Positions 41,101-52,462 of a stretch of 64,000 nucleotides of DNA are shown here, one piece after another (positions within the stretch are counted from its first letter, which is position 1; the number at the start of each line of letters is the position of its first letter). The position numbers were made by a program, and so were the translations under genes. Location of the stretch: positions 496,001 to 560,000 of the forward strand of contig JABVXU010000006.1 of NCBI GenBank assembly GCA_013365365.1. Reading direction: 5' to 3'. The notes below the pieces were generated by a model. That model saw only the letters and a list, made by a program, of their open reading frames with translations. It was not told the origin of the DNA and made no database searches. This DNA is from Cruorifilaria tuberocauda (taxonomy: Eukaryota > Nematoda > Chromadorea > Rhabditida > Onchocercidae).

Positions 41101-42077
41101 TTAATTTAATAAAGTGCTATTTTATTTCTTTTTCTATTTGTTATTATAAGCGAAAGAAAGAAGATAAGCAGATGAAGAATTCTGAAGAACTGTAGAAGTG
41201 CTATTGTATTCTGTATCCGGTTGGGTCAAGAGATATAAATTGCTAAAGGTCAACAGTAATTTTCTTTTTCATACAAAAAAAAAAAATTTCGCATATCTAT
41301 TGAAGGTCATTTTTTTTTCTTATATTTAAGTTTAAAAAATTCTCTCAAAAGTATCATTTTGTGCTAAAAATTAAAATATCATTGAAAAAAAGACATAAAT
41401 AATGGAAAAGAAGAAGAAAGAATTCATCGAAAATTTTTGTTCGTTATGGCAAAAAAAAAATGAAACTTTTGTCTTTCTCTTTTTTAATAATCATTGAAAA
41501 TTATCGATTGCTTATCAGCTGGCTGCTAATTTTATAATTTCAACTCATGTATTTGATTATTGCATGCAAATAATTTTACTAATTAAATAAAACTATTAGA
41601 TGATAATAAAATATAGAATAAAATGCACTGATTGATCAATTGAACTTTGACATATTAATAGTATTTACGTCATACTTTCTTTCTAAAAAATTAATAAAGT
41701 AATTGTAATCATTAATTCAGCTTTTTCCGTTCTAATTTATACCCATTATAATATAATATATGCTCAATTTTTATTTCGAAGTTTATAAATGTTTTTACGT
41801 GTTTTGGCACTTTCTTCTTATGTTACGTAAAATATGTTGAGTGAGTTGAACACGCATGATGGACACGTATGATTAGCATTTTTACGTATCTTGTTTAGAT
41901 GTTTGTTTGAAATTTATTGAAATAAATTTATGAATTTTATACTTATTGCTGCAATAATAAGCCAGAAAAGTTTTAACCGATTTTCATTTTCAGGAAAATA
42001 TTCCGTTATGGAAAGTGAAAAGTGTACGTGACCTGGATCTCTTTCATTTGGCTCTCAGTCATCATCTTCTTAGCTGA
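35106..42077 (+). CDS. eya-1: Eyes absent homologue with degenerate phosphatase motifs (5' partial)
   Basis: Exons: 35106-35155 (tentative), 35527-35708, 35876-36070, 36840-36964, 37901-37982, 38437-38651, 38744-38969, 39447-39570, 39955-40186, 41994-42077 (TGA); phases agree, about 504 residues in view. The N-terminal half is Tyr/Ser/Ala-rich (YYNSGYSSAGYAGMY, an Ala tract near 36000-36060), like EYA transactivation regions. The C-terminal EYA domain is identified by GGVDWMRKLAAKYQHIK, TYNSYKNN, NVLLTGENIISTLAKLL, PAENVYCMMKIGKE and NIPLWKVKSVRDLDLFHLALSHHLLS. EYA normally works with SIX factors as a coactivator and HAD tyrosine phosphatase. Here motif I reads WEMED instead of WDLDET, and the GDG of motif IV reads STH, so all three catalytic or metal-binding aspartates are replaced. 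The frame is intact, arguing against a simple pseudogene. The start codon was not found. Confidence 0.92.
36106..36136. repeat. (CT)n microsatellite in eya-1 intron
   Basis: A pyrimidine run of mostly CT dinucleotides lies just downstream of the exon ending at 36070. Confidence 0.75.
37447..37518 (+). tRNA. tRNA-Ala (AGC), intronless, nested in an eya-1 intron
   Basis: The 72 bases fold as a complete cloverleaf: acceptor stem GGGGATA/TATCTCC with a G3-T70 wobble pair, the alanine identity element; D arm GCTC/GAGC; anticodon stem CTCCC/GGGAG around loop TTAGCAT (anticodon AGC); T arm TGGGG/CCCCA with TTCGATT. A box (TAGCTCAGGGG) and B box (GGTTCGATTCC) are present and a TTTT terminator follows about ten bases downstream. 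It lies between the eya-1 exons ending at 36964 and starting at 37901, on the same strand. Confidence 0.97.
40187..41993 (+). other. Last intron of eya-1 (1.8 kb)
   Basis: This AT-rich intron separates the KIGKE/STH-motif exon from the terminal exon. No exon, RNA gene or organised repeat was recognised in it. Confidence 0.65.
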
Positions 42078-42222
42078 TCAATTCGAGCAAATAATTCAGA
42101 AGCAACAAATCGAATCATTTGACAATCTTTGATGGAGCTGAATGAAAATAATACTGAAGAACTTTACTTACTAAATACATAAAGCCATCTGCTAATTGCT
42201 AATTAATACATGGATTCTATTA

Positions 42223-42228
42223 AATAAA
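42223..42228 (+). terminator. Likely poly(A) signal of eya-1
   Basis: AATAAA about 145 bases past the eya-1 stop. Confidence 0.45.
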
Positions 42229-43386
42229 TGACCTTTTCCTCTTGAAAAAACTTATCATTAGCTTCTATATTCGTAATCTTGACAGTTGTTTATTTTTCTC
42301 AGAGTAGATTACAATTTCATTCATTTATGATTTTGAATTAAATTTTCTATTTATAAACTAATTAATAAGTTTTACTTTTAATATTTTATTCTTTCATTTA
42401 TTTAATGATTTAATTTTGTCTGTAATTTACACTTTTAAAATCGTTTCCATGATGACAGTTCATCGTATGACAGTTACGAGTGAGACGCACGTGATATATT
42501 AATTTACACATTGAACTGTTGACAATGCAAAAAAAAAGAATGATTTAATGTTGCGAATCTAAAATTCAAAAAATTTTTTTTTCATTCCTCATTTACAAAC
42601 TTTAACTTTACACTTTTGCATTATTACAATTTACAATTCTCTTATACAACAATATATTATTGTATTTTTAGTTATTATCAACATTATCATTTATTATCGA
42701 TTCGTTATCAAGAATAATTCTTTATCATTAACAATATATTACAATGATTCCTGTATATTTTGATTTATGAAATTTCTTTTTACTTCATTTGTGATTTTTT
42801 CATATAATTTTTTATAAAAGTTCTATTAATATTCCTTCTTTGACAATTATTACGATTTATCAATTAATTTAATTATTGTTGGCAAATAATTGCAATTTAT
42901 TCAAACAAATTATTTCAGAAATATGTCAGTCACAATTAATGTTTCAAAAAATAAATGTATTGAATGTGAAAGAATGAAGAAACCAAAAAAAAAAAAAAAA
43001 CAATAATAACGAAATGTTCAGAAATCAAACTGATTGTATTTTTTTAAGAATATTGATTATGTGATATTATCAACAAATGCATCTTAATAAAATAACTTTA
43101 TTAGCTTACTAATTTAATTAATAAAGTGATGAGTAAAATGAAATAATTCATTCCGCTTTTTCTTTTGCAAAAAATAAAAAGAAATGACAAAGAAAAAGGA
43201 ATTGAAAAAAAAAGAAGTGTTTGACATTCCCAAATATTTGTTTTTACATATGATAATCAATAACTTAAGAAAGTTTATGACTTTAAGAGTTATTTAAACG
43301 AATACGAAATAATTTTATAGTTTTAGCATCGTATAAATTTTTCTTTTTCGATACCAATCACTTCGTTATTATTACCGTTATTACTG

Positions 43387-43574
43387 CCATCATAGTCATC
43401 AGCATCATCATCATCATTATCATCATCATTACCATCATCATTGTCATCATAATCATCATTATCACCATCATCATCACCATTATCACCATCATCATCACCA
43501 TCATCATCACCATTATCAGCATTACCATCATCATTATCATCATCATCACCATCATCATCACCATCATCATCACC

Positions 43575-43606
<32 letters not shown>

Positions 43607-43675
43607 CATCATCACCATCTTTTTTACATCATCATTGTCATCATTATCTTATCATCATCATGCTATTATCAACGG
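43387..43675. repeat. (ATC)n imperfect triplet repeat
   Basis: Nearly 290 bases built from CAT/ATC triplets with ATT, ACC and GTC interruptions and two short non-repeat breaks near 43616-43650. On the minus strand it creates a spurious open frame of almost only Met and Val. Confidence 0.95.
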
Positions 43676-45614
43676 TATCATTACAATTATCATTTTCACT
43701 ATTGCAATCATTACAAAAGTGTCACCAGAACGAAATAATCAGACTGTACCTGTCTCATTTCGTGATATTGTTTCTTGAAAAATGAAAAAAAAGGAAGCGA
43801 CTATTTTAATTTTTCATTTTAGATTCCTAATTAATTAAAAGCTTCTATCAATTTTTCCTTCTCTTTATTACCGAAGAATTGAAATTTATTTGATTAAATA
43901 TTTCAAAAAAAAATTTTTTTTTGATCGGTTTTTCTTTTTGTGAACTTTGCTAGAATTTAATAACTTTTTCAGGGTAAAGAAAAGTTTTTCTACTTTTAGG
44001 ATACATTTCAATGTGTCATACCTTGCATCAATTGATAACAATTGATAATAATTTGTTAGCTAAGGAATGTAGACGGGAACTATTTGAAAAATGTTATGAT
44101 ATCTGATGCCTTTGCTTCTTTATTTCAGTAATTTATTTTTATGTTTTGAAATATTTTTGCAAAATATTACTTTATAAATGATAATAATCTATCTGTTAGG
44201 TTACTGTTACTAATACATTATTAAAAACTCATCAAATGGGTATTTCATTTAATTATTAAAATATTTATTTGATTGAATACTGATTTACTCAAATTCACTC
44301 GTTGATTTAGACATTTGATAATGAAAGATAAAAGTTAGTAACTGAAAAGAGTTGACCTTCGTTTCTATCACTGTTTTTTTATCGAACCCAAAAGTAATTA
44401 ATTATTTCTTTCCAAATTGTTTGATAACGGTTTAATACTATGAATTGTAATTATTTTGGTATTTTAGTTTTTTTCAATTTTATCATAATTTTCAACTTAG
44501 ATATTTTTATTTATCAATAACTTCGTTATTTTTACCATTACAAACATTTTTATCAATGCAATAAGCAAAAACTATTTTAATCTTTTAAGTAATTCCGTTT
44601 GTCCATATATTAATATTAAATCTGTTAAAATAATAATAATATAAAAACCTTTGTAATTTGCTAAAATGAAAATAATAGCTAATAAATTAGCTATTACTTG
44701 ACACAAAATTTTAGCGAATTCATTATGAACAATCATTGACTTACTTTTATCCAAAAAAGTAAAATATTATTTCTTCTCTGTAATCCTATCAGTTTTATCA
44801 TTTTTTAATTAAAAGTTTTCCATTCTCTGAATTAAAAAATTAATCAAAACTATTTTTAAATTAATAATTTGCATAAAAACGAATTAGAATTAGAAGTTTA
44901 AGAATTTGTGAAAACTATTTTACTTTTTAATTTTTAATAAATATTGCTGTAATTTTTTTCTTTGCTTACGAGAAGTTTTAATTGCATGCCTGCGATGTAT
45001 CGTTCAATTTATTATAGAGAAATAATAATAATTAATATTCAAATTGCAAAAATGGACCAAATCAATAGCTCATATTTTCACCTTTAACCTCTTTTTTCAT
45101 CTAATCTTCCAATATTTGCGAATAATATAAATCGGATTATCTCAAGTGTGGACGTTTCCCACCTCCGTTAACCTGCCTATTTCTCCTAACCTTGATAAGA
45201 GCTGAATATTAATGATTTTAATTATTCAATCTATTTACTCGTCGTAATTCAGTGCACTGAAATTTTGAGAAGTCGATCTAAGTATACTTGAATGATTGAT
45301 TGTTTATATTTCTACATTCCATTAACAATAGCTTTGTTTTATTTTATCTTAGCCTTAAGGAATAGTCTCGAGACTAATCTAATCTTCCGAATTATCAAAG
45401 CTTATATTCACTTAATTCTTTAATGGTCAATCATTAATTATGTAAGTATTAGTTTCATAAAGAAATAAATGGATGAATTGCAATCGTATTCCGGATAGTT
45501 CGATTCGATATTCCGGATAGATCCGATTCAGCAATCCGGTATAACTAAGTCTTAACTAAAAAAGTATAAGACGAAATCGACAAAGGCGTGTCTTTCATTT
45601 CGATCAACAACAAG

Positions 45615-48600
45615 AAGGAAATTCTGTTATTGTTGCTGTTTGGATTGCTATTTGCTGCTCTTCCCTATCACTGTAATTCCAACTGTATTCCGTAATCCCG
45701 TAATTGATATTATTAATTCGTTATTATCATTTTTGGATCAGATTTAGAAAATACCAAAACAAAAAAACTTATCAGTTAAACTTATTTTCGGTATTTTCTT
45801 ATACTCTCAAGAATCAAACCTGATTCCACTTCCCATTATTTTTAATTTTTTGTTTCTTTCCGGAAAATATTTGCTACAAAAGTCTCATCCTGTAATTGTC
45901 TAAATCGATGTTATCAATAATTATTTATATATTTTTTCTGCTAATTACAGCTAATGCATCACATTTTTCACATATCCGAAAAGTAAGTTATTAATTTTTC
46001 CCTTTTCTTTTCTTTTAATTTAAAGTAATTTATTTGAATTGATTGTGTTCAAATACGGTATTAAATTTATGATTACTGTAATAGCCGATTACGATTATCA
46101 TGATACGATCATTTTGTTTTTTTACAGTAAAATAATAAAGAAATTGAAATAGAGGAAGAATAGAAGAAGAAGAAATAAAATTGGATTTACAGTGTTACAA
46201 TGAAGGAAAATATTAAAATGTCTCTAAGATTTCTTTTGTTGAATTTTTTATTTTTCCTTTAAATATCTGAGATCATTTTACACTTTAATTCCTTAACAAA
46301 TTACAATAACTAGCTCATACTTTAAATTCTTTTCGCCATATCAAAATATTTCACAAGAAATTTCGTGATAGTTTGATCATTCAGAAAAAAATTACGAATA
46401 ATTTAATCTAAAATTAAATGAAATGAATCTTGCATAACCTCTCTATTATCACCAAAATAATTCTATCTAATTTAAAAATGTCTAATTTTTTCTAATTTAG
46501 AAAATGGAATTATTTAAATTTTATTGAATTCTACTAAATTTCCCTCGCCAAATACTATTATTTACAATTCATTTTCAAGTGCTATTTACGTAAATAACTT
46601 ACGCAGAATACGACATATCACAGTATGCGTCATCTACAATTTCGAAATATTTAAAGTAAACAAAAAAAGTTTCATCAGAACAATTAGACGAAAAGTGATG
46701 AAATTAAAAGAAATGAGAAAAGAAGAGAGTTACATAAATTTCTTTGAAATAATAAGTAAACAATTTTGGACAATAAATAAAAAATAACAAATAATTTCAC
46801 CAAACGATCAAACAATTAAAAAAAATGACAAAATTTACAAAAAAGAAAAACAGAAAGGTTGAAGGAAAAGTTGATGTGAACTAAGAAACTTTTTGAAAGG
46901 ATATGTAAACAGACAAGATGTACGTAAACAGGTTTATTTATTATATCTACATAAAACAGGTTTACCTTTTAATTAATAAATTAAATTTATCAGAAATCTC
47001 CGTTTATTGCTAAATTAATTGGCATAAAAATTTTGCTAAAGTTTACTTGTAAAATAATAAAACAAAGAAAAATTTCTCCTGAATTAATACATAATAATTT
47101 TTTTCCAATAAATGTTTCAATCATAATTAAAAATTTAAAACTTTCTAATCTCTCCAATTGTTTACTTTAACTTTTGCAAATTTGAATTTGCGTAATTTTC
47201 ACGTACTTTAGGCACATTCATATTTGGATCTTCGAATTAAATTTTCTCCGCTTGATGATACAGCAATTTGTGAAAGCGATCCACCTTGTTCGATACCATA
47301 CGCTATTTCCGTGTTACATTCTCCCAATCATTTCGATTTACAAGTATGTTTACTTTGTTTACTTGCATGTTTGTTTCTCTTCAATTTCTTTTTCTCCATG
47401 TTTCCCTTTTTATTTTCTTTTGATTAAATTAAACTTTTACTTTTACTTAAAGCAAGTATGCTTGTTCCTCGAGAAACATAGAAAGCAGTAAGTCAATTAA
47501 TTTTATGTTAATAATTGTATAAACCATAAAGAAATGTGATACGAATGCTGATAAACTCTTCAATAAAAGTTATCAAGAACAAGTAATAGTTCAAAGATTC
47601 TAAAATATTGAAAATTCAATAGAATAATGAATATTGAGAATTGCACGAATAGCATGATTTACTGATAAATATTGCGAATAAACATGATGAAATATATCCC
47701 TTACAGAATTTCTTATCAAAATAATTTAAGATAATCGTTATCAGTATTTCAGAGTATAATGATGCAAGATGGTGGATTATTAAGACACAATCATAATCGT
47801 TATAGTGATTCAACAGTGATACGATTAACAAAAGCGATGAGAACGCATAATGGCAAGGTGTATATTGGATTACGATTTTTCGATTTACCCATTGGAATGC
47901 AAGGTTAATTCATTCATTTTAGCATTTTTATTAATGAGTTACGAGTTAAAATTAATTAATTAACGATTTAAAAATTAACGATTTCAATTGAGTTCAAATT
48001 AATAATTAATAAATGAGTTTAAATTAACCAGTTAAAAGTAACTAATTACCTGAAGTGATAAAGTGATAATAAACTGTAAAAAAAACTTTAATAATTTTAA
48101 TGCAATATTATAAAACGAGATTTAATGATAATATAATCGATTTAATAATGATAATTATATTTATGATATGATAGAATAATTTTGGTTTTTCTTTTGAATT
48201 TATAAGATTGAATATTTTTTTGAGTTCATTTTTCCATTTCTAATCATAGTTTGCCGATCCATTCCAGATTATATTATTGTGGATGTAACGATGATAATTG
48301 AGAATGGTATGAAGAAAAAGCTGGAAATGATAACAGAAAATTATCGGCTTCATGTTCATGTCACCAAAGAAGTGGAGAATAATCACGGTTGGAAGATGAA
48401 CGAATGATATAATTGAAATTGACGAATGAATTTAATTCTCATATATAAAATATTTTAAAGTTTTATCGAAAAATTTTTTCGAAGTTTTTAAAAATTGTTT
48501 AAGATGAATTCTTAGTTTGGTGTAAATTATTTAGCACAATTTTAAAATCAGTAATAAAAAAAATTTTTGAATCAAGAAAAAATTGAAATTATCACTTTGG

Positions 48601-51153
48601 ATTTCTTTTTTGCTGAATAAATTAAGGTAAACGCATAATTAGCAGGTTTATTAGCAAGTGAAATAGACAGTAATACAATGAATGCAACAAGCTGTCAATG
48701 CGTTCCGAGAAATTGCGCATGCTGCATGACGTTTAATGTTGCAAAAATTGGTCTTAACCACTTTGGTAATTGTTTACTTAACAATTTCTTTTTTTTTTTG
48801 ACTTTTACTCTCTTGATTACACCTTAACTTTAATTATCTTAATTTTACGCTAATTACGCTTTTGTTATATAATTAGAGATAATTATATAGTAAAAACAAG
48901 AGATTCCATGAATTAGGAAATATTAGCAACAAGAAGAGTAACGGTGAGAGTTTAAAAGACACTCTCTTAATTACACCTGAATTTTACTTCTCTTACCTTT
49001 ACTCTCTTAATAATTATTATATAGTTAAAGTTAATTATACCGTAAAACAAAGGATTCCATGAATTGGGAAATATTGGAAACAAGAAGACTATTGTTGATA
49101 GGAGCTTAGAAGAAAGAAATACTGATTGTTAAGAAAGATGAAAGAGAGACAAATGTGGAAAATAAATATGAGAAATAAGAAAATTAAATTTTTTCAATTC
49201 ATTTTAATTTTCAAGTTATATTTATAATTGTTGAGAAAAGCCAGAATCATTATAATTTCATTATCTACAGGTTTAACATTTCCTTTTATGTGATTTCAAT
49301 TTTCACGGCAGGAATTAAATTCTCAGTTATTATCTCTTTTTGTTTTTTAAAAATGTTTTTCCTTTTTTCATTTTTTTACTTTCGATAAAAATAGCAGCAT
49401 TTCAATCTTTTTCATTTCATTTCATTCCAACTGATACGATTGCTTTTAACTTAAAAAGCTGTCATTTATGCATTGAACATAAACGAATCCTTTCATTTAT
49501 TATCATAGCAAGATAAAATAAAATATTCTTCGCCCTATTATTGCTAAAATTTAAATTCAAATGAGAGCAAAAACATTTTCTTTTTTTTTTGCTTTCCACA
49601 AAGCATCGCCAAAGAATTTTGTTTTTTTTAGAAAGAAACATAAAGTTGGAATTACGGAAAAATTACGAATTTAATTCGAATTTTAAAAATTTATATAATA
49701 ATAATTTGTTAAGAAAAACTGTAGGAAAGATTTAGGTTGAAATAATTGAATTTGATGTAAACTTCAATTACTACTATTTTTGTATTTGCTTCTAGCTTGG
49801 ATTTCACGCAGATTCTATGTCTAATAATCGAGCTAAGATGATCAGTTTTTAAAGTTAGATTATTTTGTAAGATTTATATGAAAGCAGTAATTCACTAAAT
49901 ATCGTATTCCACTGCCATTAACGTCATTCTGTAACATTTATGTAGCAGTACAGTACAATATATCTATAATTGTTGACCATTATATTATAATATCATAACA
50001 CAATACGAAAGCCTTACATTCGTTTCGCCATACTGTAATCAAGCATCCTATTATGTAATATAATATATTTGTGTAAATATATGATATCTACAATAATCCA
50101 TGATATCATGATGTTACATCTCTTCCTGTGGCTTTATACCATCATACTCTGATATAACATAATGTAATCCTATTGTAACATAGCATACTGTGGTATATAG
50201 TATGCGATGCTTACTGACATCATACCGTAAAATATAGTATATCTGTACTTACTGACATCCTAATGGGATATAATATAGTTTGACGAGTAACGCTATACTT
50301 TCCATTACATTACAACGTAGCGCATACATCTGTTTGGCTTATATTTGTAACATAATACAATGTAATGCGATGCAATATGCGATATATAGAAGTGGAGTAT
50401 ACTGTAGTGATACAGTATAAACTCTTCTAGGATAGGAGAATTTGAAATTAAACGAAAAATTTTCAGCTTGTACGAATATTACGTATATAGCAGAAGATAT
50501 TGGTATCCGCTTATCCTTTTCTATAAATGATCGTGTTTATATTTCAAGAGAATTATCGTGTTAGTTTCTATCTTTCTTGCTTCTTTCGTTTTTTTTTACA
50601 AAAATTCTTCATTTTCTATAAATCGAAAATAAACAAGAGACAATTTTATTCGTCAAAATAAGTATTCTACGCATTCTTACACATTAATACGTATGTAAAT
50701 AGATGTAAATAATGTGAAAATACATCTAAATCTTATTTTAACTAATAAAATTTTTAATATTTATTTACTTATTTTTATTTACTTAAATAATAATTTTGCT
50801 TTCAGTGCGTAATCCACCATCATACTGTTTATCATTACCATTTTTGAAAGAATATGCTAGCATATGTTTACGTTTATACAATGTAAGTGAAATGAATAGA
50901 AATTTCTTACATCTTTTCAAATTTAGCTATTTTCATGATCATTTATTAGCAGTTAATGTTGAATTTTATTTAAAGAATTGTAAACAGAAATGAAAATTTA
51001 ATTTAAAATTAAATAAGAATTACGAAAGTAAAGTATCCTTTTTAGCTACGATTTGGAGAAAAGCATCTTGATGGTTGCATGCAATTAGACGCTGAACTGT
51101 ATCATGTTCACGTGGCTACCGTACATGTAGGATGTTTCTCTATACCGATCTAA
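45615..51153 (+). CDS. Probably secreted cysteine-rich protein with C-terminal DUF4773-like domain (5' end uncertain)
   Basis: Firm exons: 47212-47343, 47753-47903, 48250-48387, 48646-48765, 50467-50559, 50806-50882, 51046-51153 (TAA). Two upstream exons fit in phase but are less sure: 45951-45982 (32 bases, good splice sites) and a hydrophobic one ending at 45672 (KKEILLLLLFGLLFAALPYH), which looks like a signal peptide but has no in-frame ATG, so the start must be spliced in from upstream. About 300 residues result. The C-terminal half has the DUF4773 pattern: CQCVPRNCACCMTFNVAKIG, an acidic-amphipathic SFSINDRVYISREL, RNPPSYCLSLPF, ICLRLYN, DGCMQLDAEL and a final VGCFSIPI. That family occurs in nematodes and arthropods and has no known function. 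The N-terminal half (YLDLRIKFSP, ICESDPPCSIPY, RLTKAMRTHNGKVYIGLRFF) was not recognised. Confidence 0.8.
48766..50466 (+). other. Longest intron of the DUF4773-like gene
   Basis: No exon seen. The right part (about 49900-50420) is filled with quasi-repeated, palindrome-rich sequence, described separately. Confidence 0.65.
49910..50425. repeat. Palindrome-rich degenerate repeat block
   Basis: Recurrent variants of TGTAACATA, ATACTGTA and TATAGTAT fill this block. A direct repeat of CTTACTGACATC occurs at 50210 and 50248, each preceded by TATAGTAT. CATGATATCATG at 50099-50110 is a perfect palindrome, and TATACTGTA/TACAGTATA at 50398-50419 forms a 9-bp stem with a 4-base loop. It does not look like a known transposon. 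Confidence 0.5.
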
Positions 51154-52462
51154 AATCGCACAATGAAAGGAATCATAAAGAATATTTCATTTTTATTAGT
51201 TTAAATTTCAAAAGAATTTTCAAAAAACATATTAACGATATGCTAGCATATGATAATTAATTTAATTAATTTGAAAAATAACATCGCATTTCAGGTCAAT
51301 GTTTAAATTAAAAATTAAAAAATCAATTTTTTATTTCTTACTTGGCTCAAAATTATAATCTTTAACTTAACTAAATTTTATGCAATAAACGGCAAAATAC
51401 ATCAATTGTTTATGAATATTTTCTTTTTTGTTTACCAAAAATAATAATTTAGGTATCGGAAACTAACTTTGTCCAAGTATGAAAACTTCTTTCAAACAAA
51501 ACTTTTTAACTTTTTTTTTAACAAAAGCAAAAAGACATGTAAAGCATTTTTATGCGTTTGTTATGTGATTCGAATTAGCAGCTAAATACTATTATTCGTA
51601 ATCATGATTCCTTATTTATATTGTTATGATAAATACTGCTATTATGTACTGCTATCACCAATCATAATTATCAGCGATTTGAAATCAATGAAATTAGTGA
51701 TTATGATTAATAGCAGTATAATCTCAGCTAATCTTCATAATCTCAACTTTGGCAAATAAAGTTATTTTGAAATTACTCATTTTAGCCAACATTTACTGGA
51801 ATAATAACTATAATTATGATTTGTTAAAGACTATAGAGTTATTTGTAACTGTAGTAATGATTCGGTTTAAAATTTAAATTTGTTAATGCCTAGTAATGAA
51901 GACATACTGCAACTTTTCTGTTCTGTAAAAAGAAAAATATCACGAAAGGATAAAACATTAGATCTATAAAAGAAATAAATCCTTGACTTGAAAACATGCA
52001 GTGCCCGGAGATACCGAGAAATCCTAACGGTATCTTTCAATTCAGAACTTATGAAAGTTATGATGAATATGATCACGTACGCTTATTTGTGGTATATCTT
52101 TGAATTTTTTAAAAAAGAAAGAAAATGAGAAAAGGATTTTAAATAATTCTTTAAAAATTTTGTGTATGAAAACTTTTGAAACAAGTTTTAATTAAAAAAA
52201 AACTTTTTAACAATTAAGTGACACATCAAGTTGATGTTTTAATCGATTTTCCTCAATCAACTATTTTTCTATTATTAATCACAATAGATCAGTAAAGGGA
52301 CTTATCATGACTGAAACTGATAGACAAGTAACACTTCCGATTTCATCAGCAAAAATAGTAACATATCTAATTAGAGATTTCAATGACTTGAAAACAACAA
52401 ACATTTAACTGTTCAAATAAAAAAGAAATGATAGTATCATGAAACAAAAATTTAAGTAACAT
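51154..52462. other. Convergent intergenic region, DUF4773-like gene / aspartylglucosaminidase
   Basis: AT-rich; nothing coding was recognised. AATAAA at 51384-51389 may be the poly(A) signal of the DUF4773-like gene. Confidence 0.6.

Larger units (their letters stand above)
42078..45614. other. Intergenic region eya-1 / DUF4773-like gene
   Basis: AT-rich, no recognisable gene. It holds the likely eya-1 poly(A) signal (AATAAA at 42223), the CAT-triplet repeat at 43387-43675, and presumably the promoter and first exon of the downstream gene. Confidence 0.55.

Noticed and set aside
43358..43618. Minus-strand open frame made almost only of Met, Val and Ile
   Set aside because: It is the translation of the CAT triplet repeat, with no start context, splice sites or family resemblance.
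47452..47486. Possible small exon (QVCLFLEKHRK) between two DUF4773-like gene exons
   Set aside because: Including it leaves phase 2 and forces a stop at the start of the next exon; the flanking exons join cleanly in phase 0 without it.
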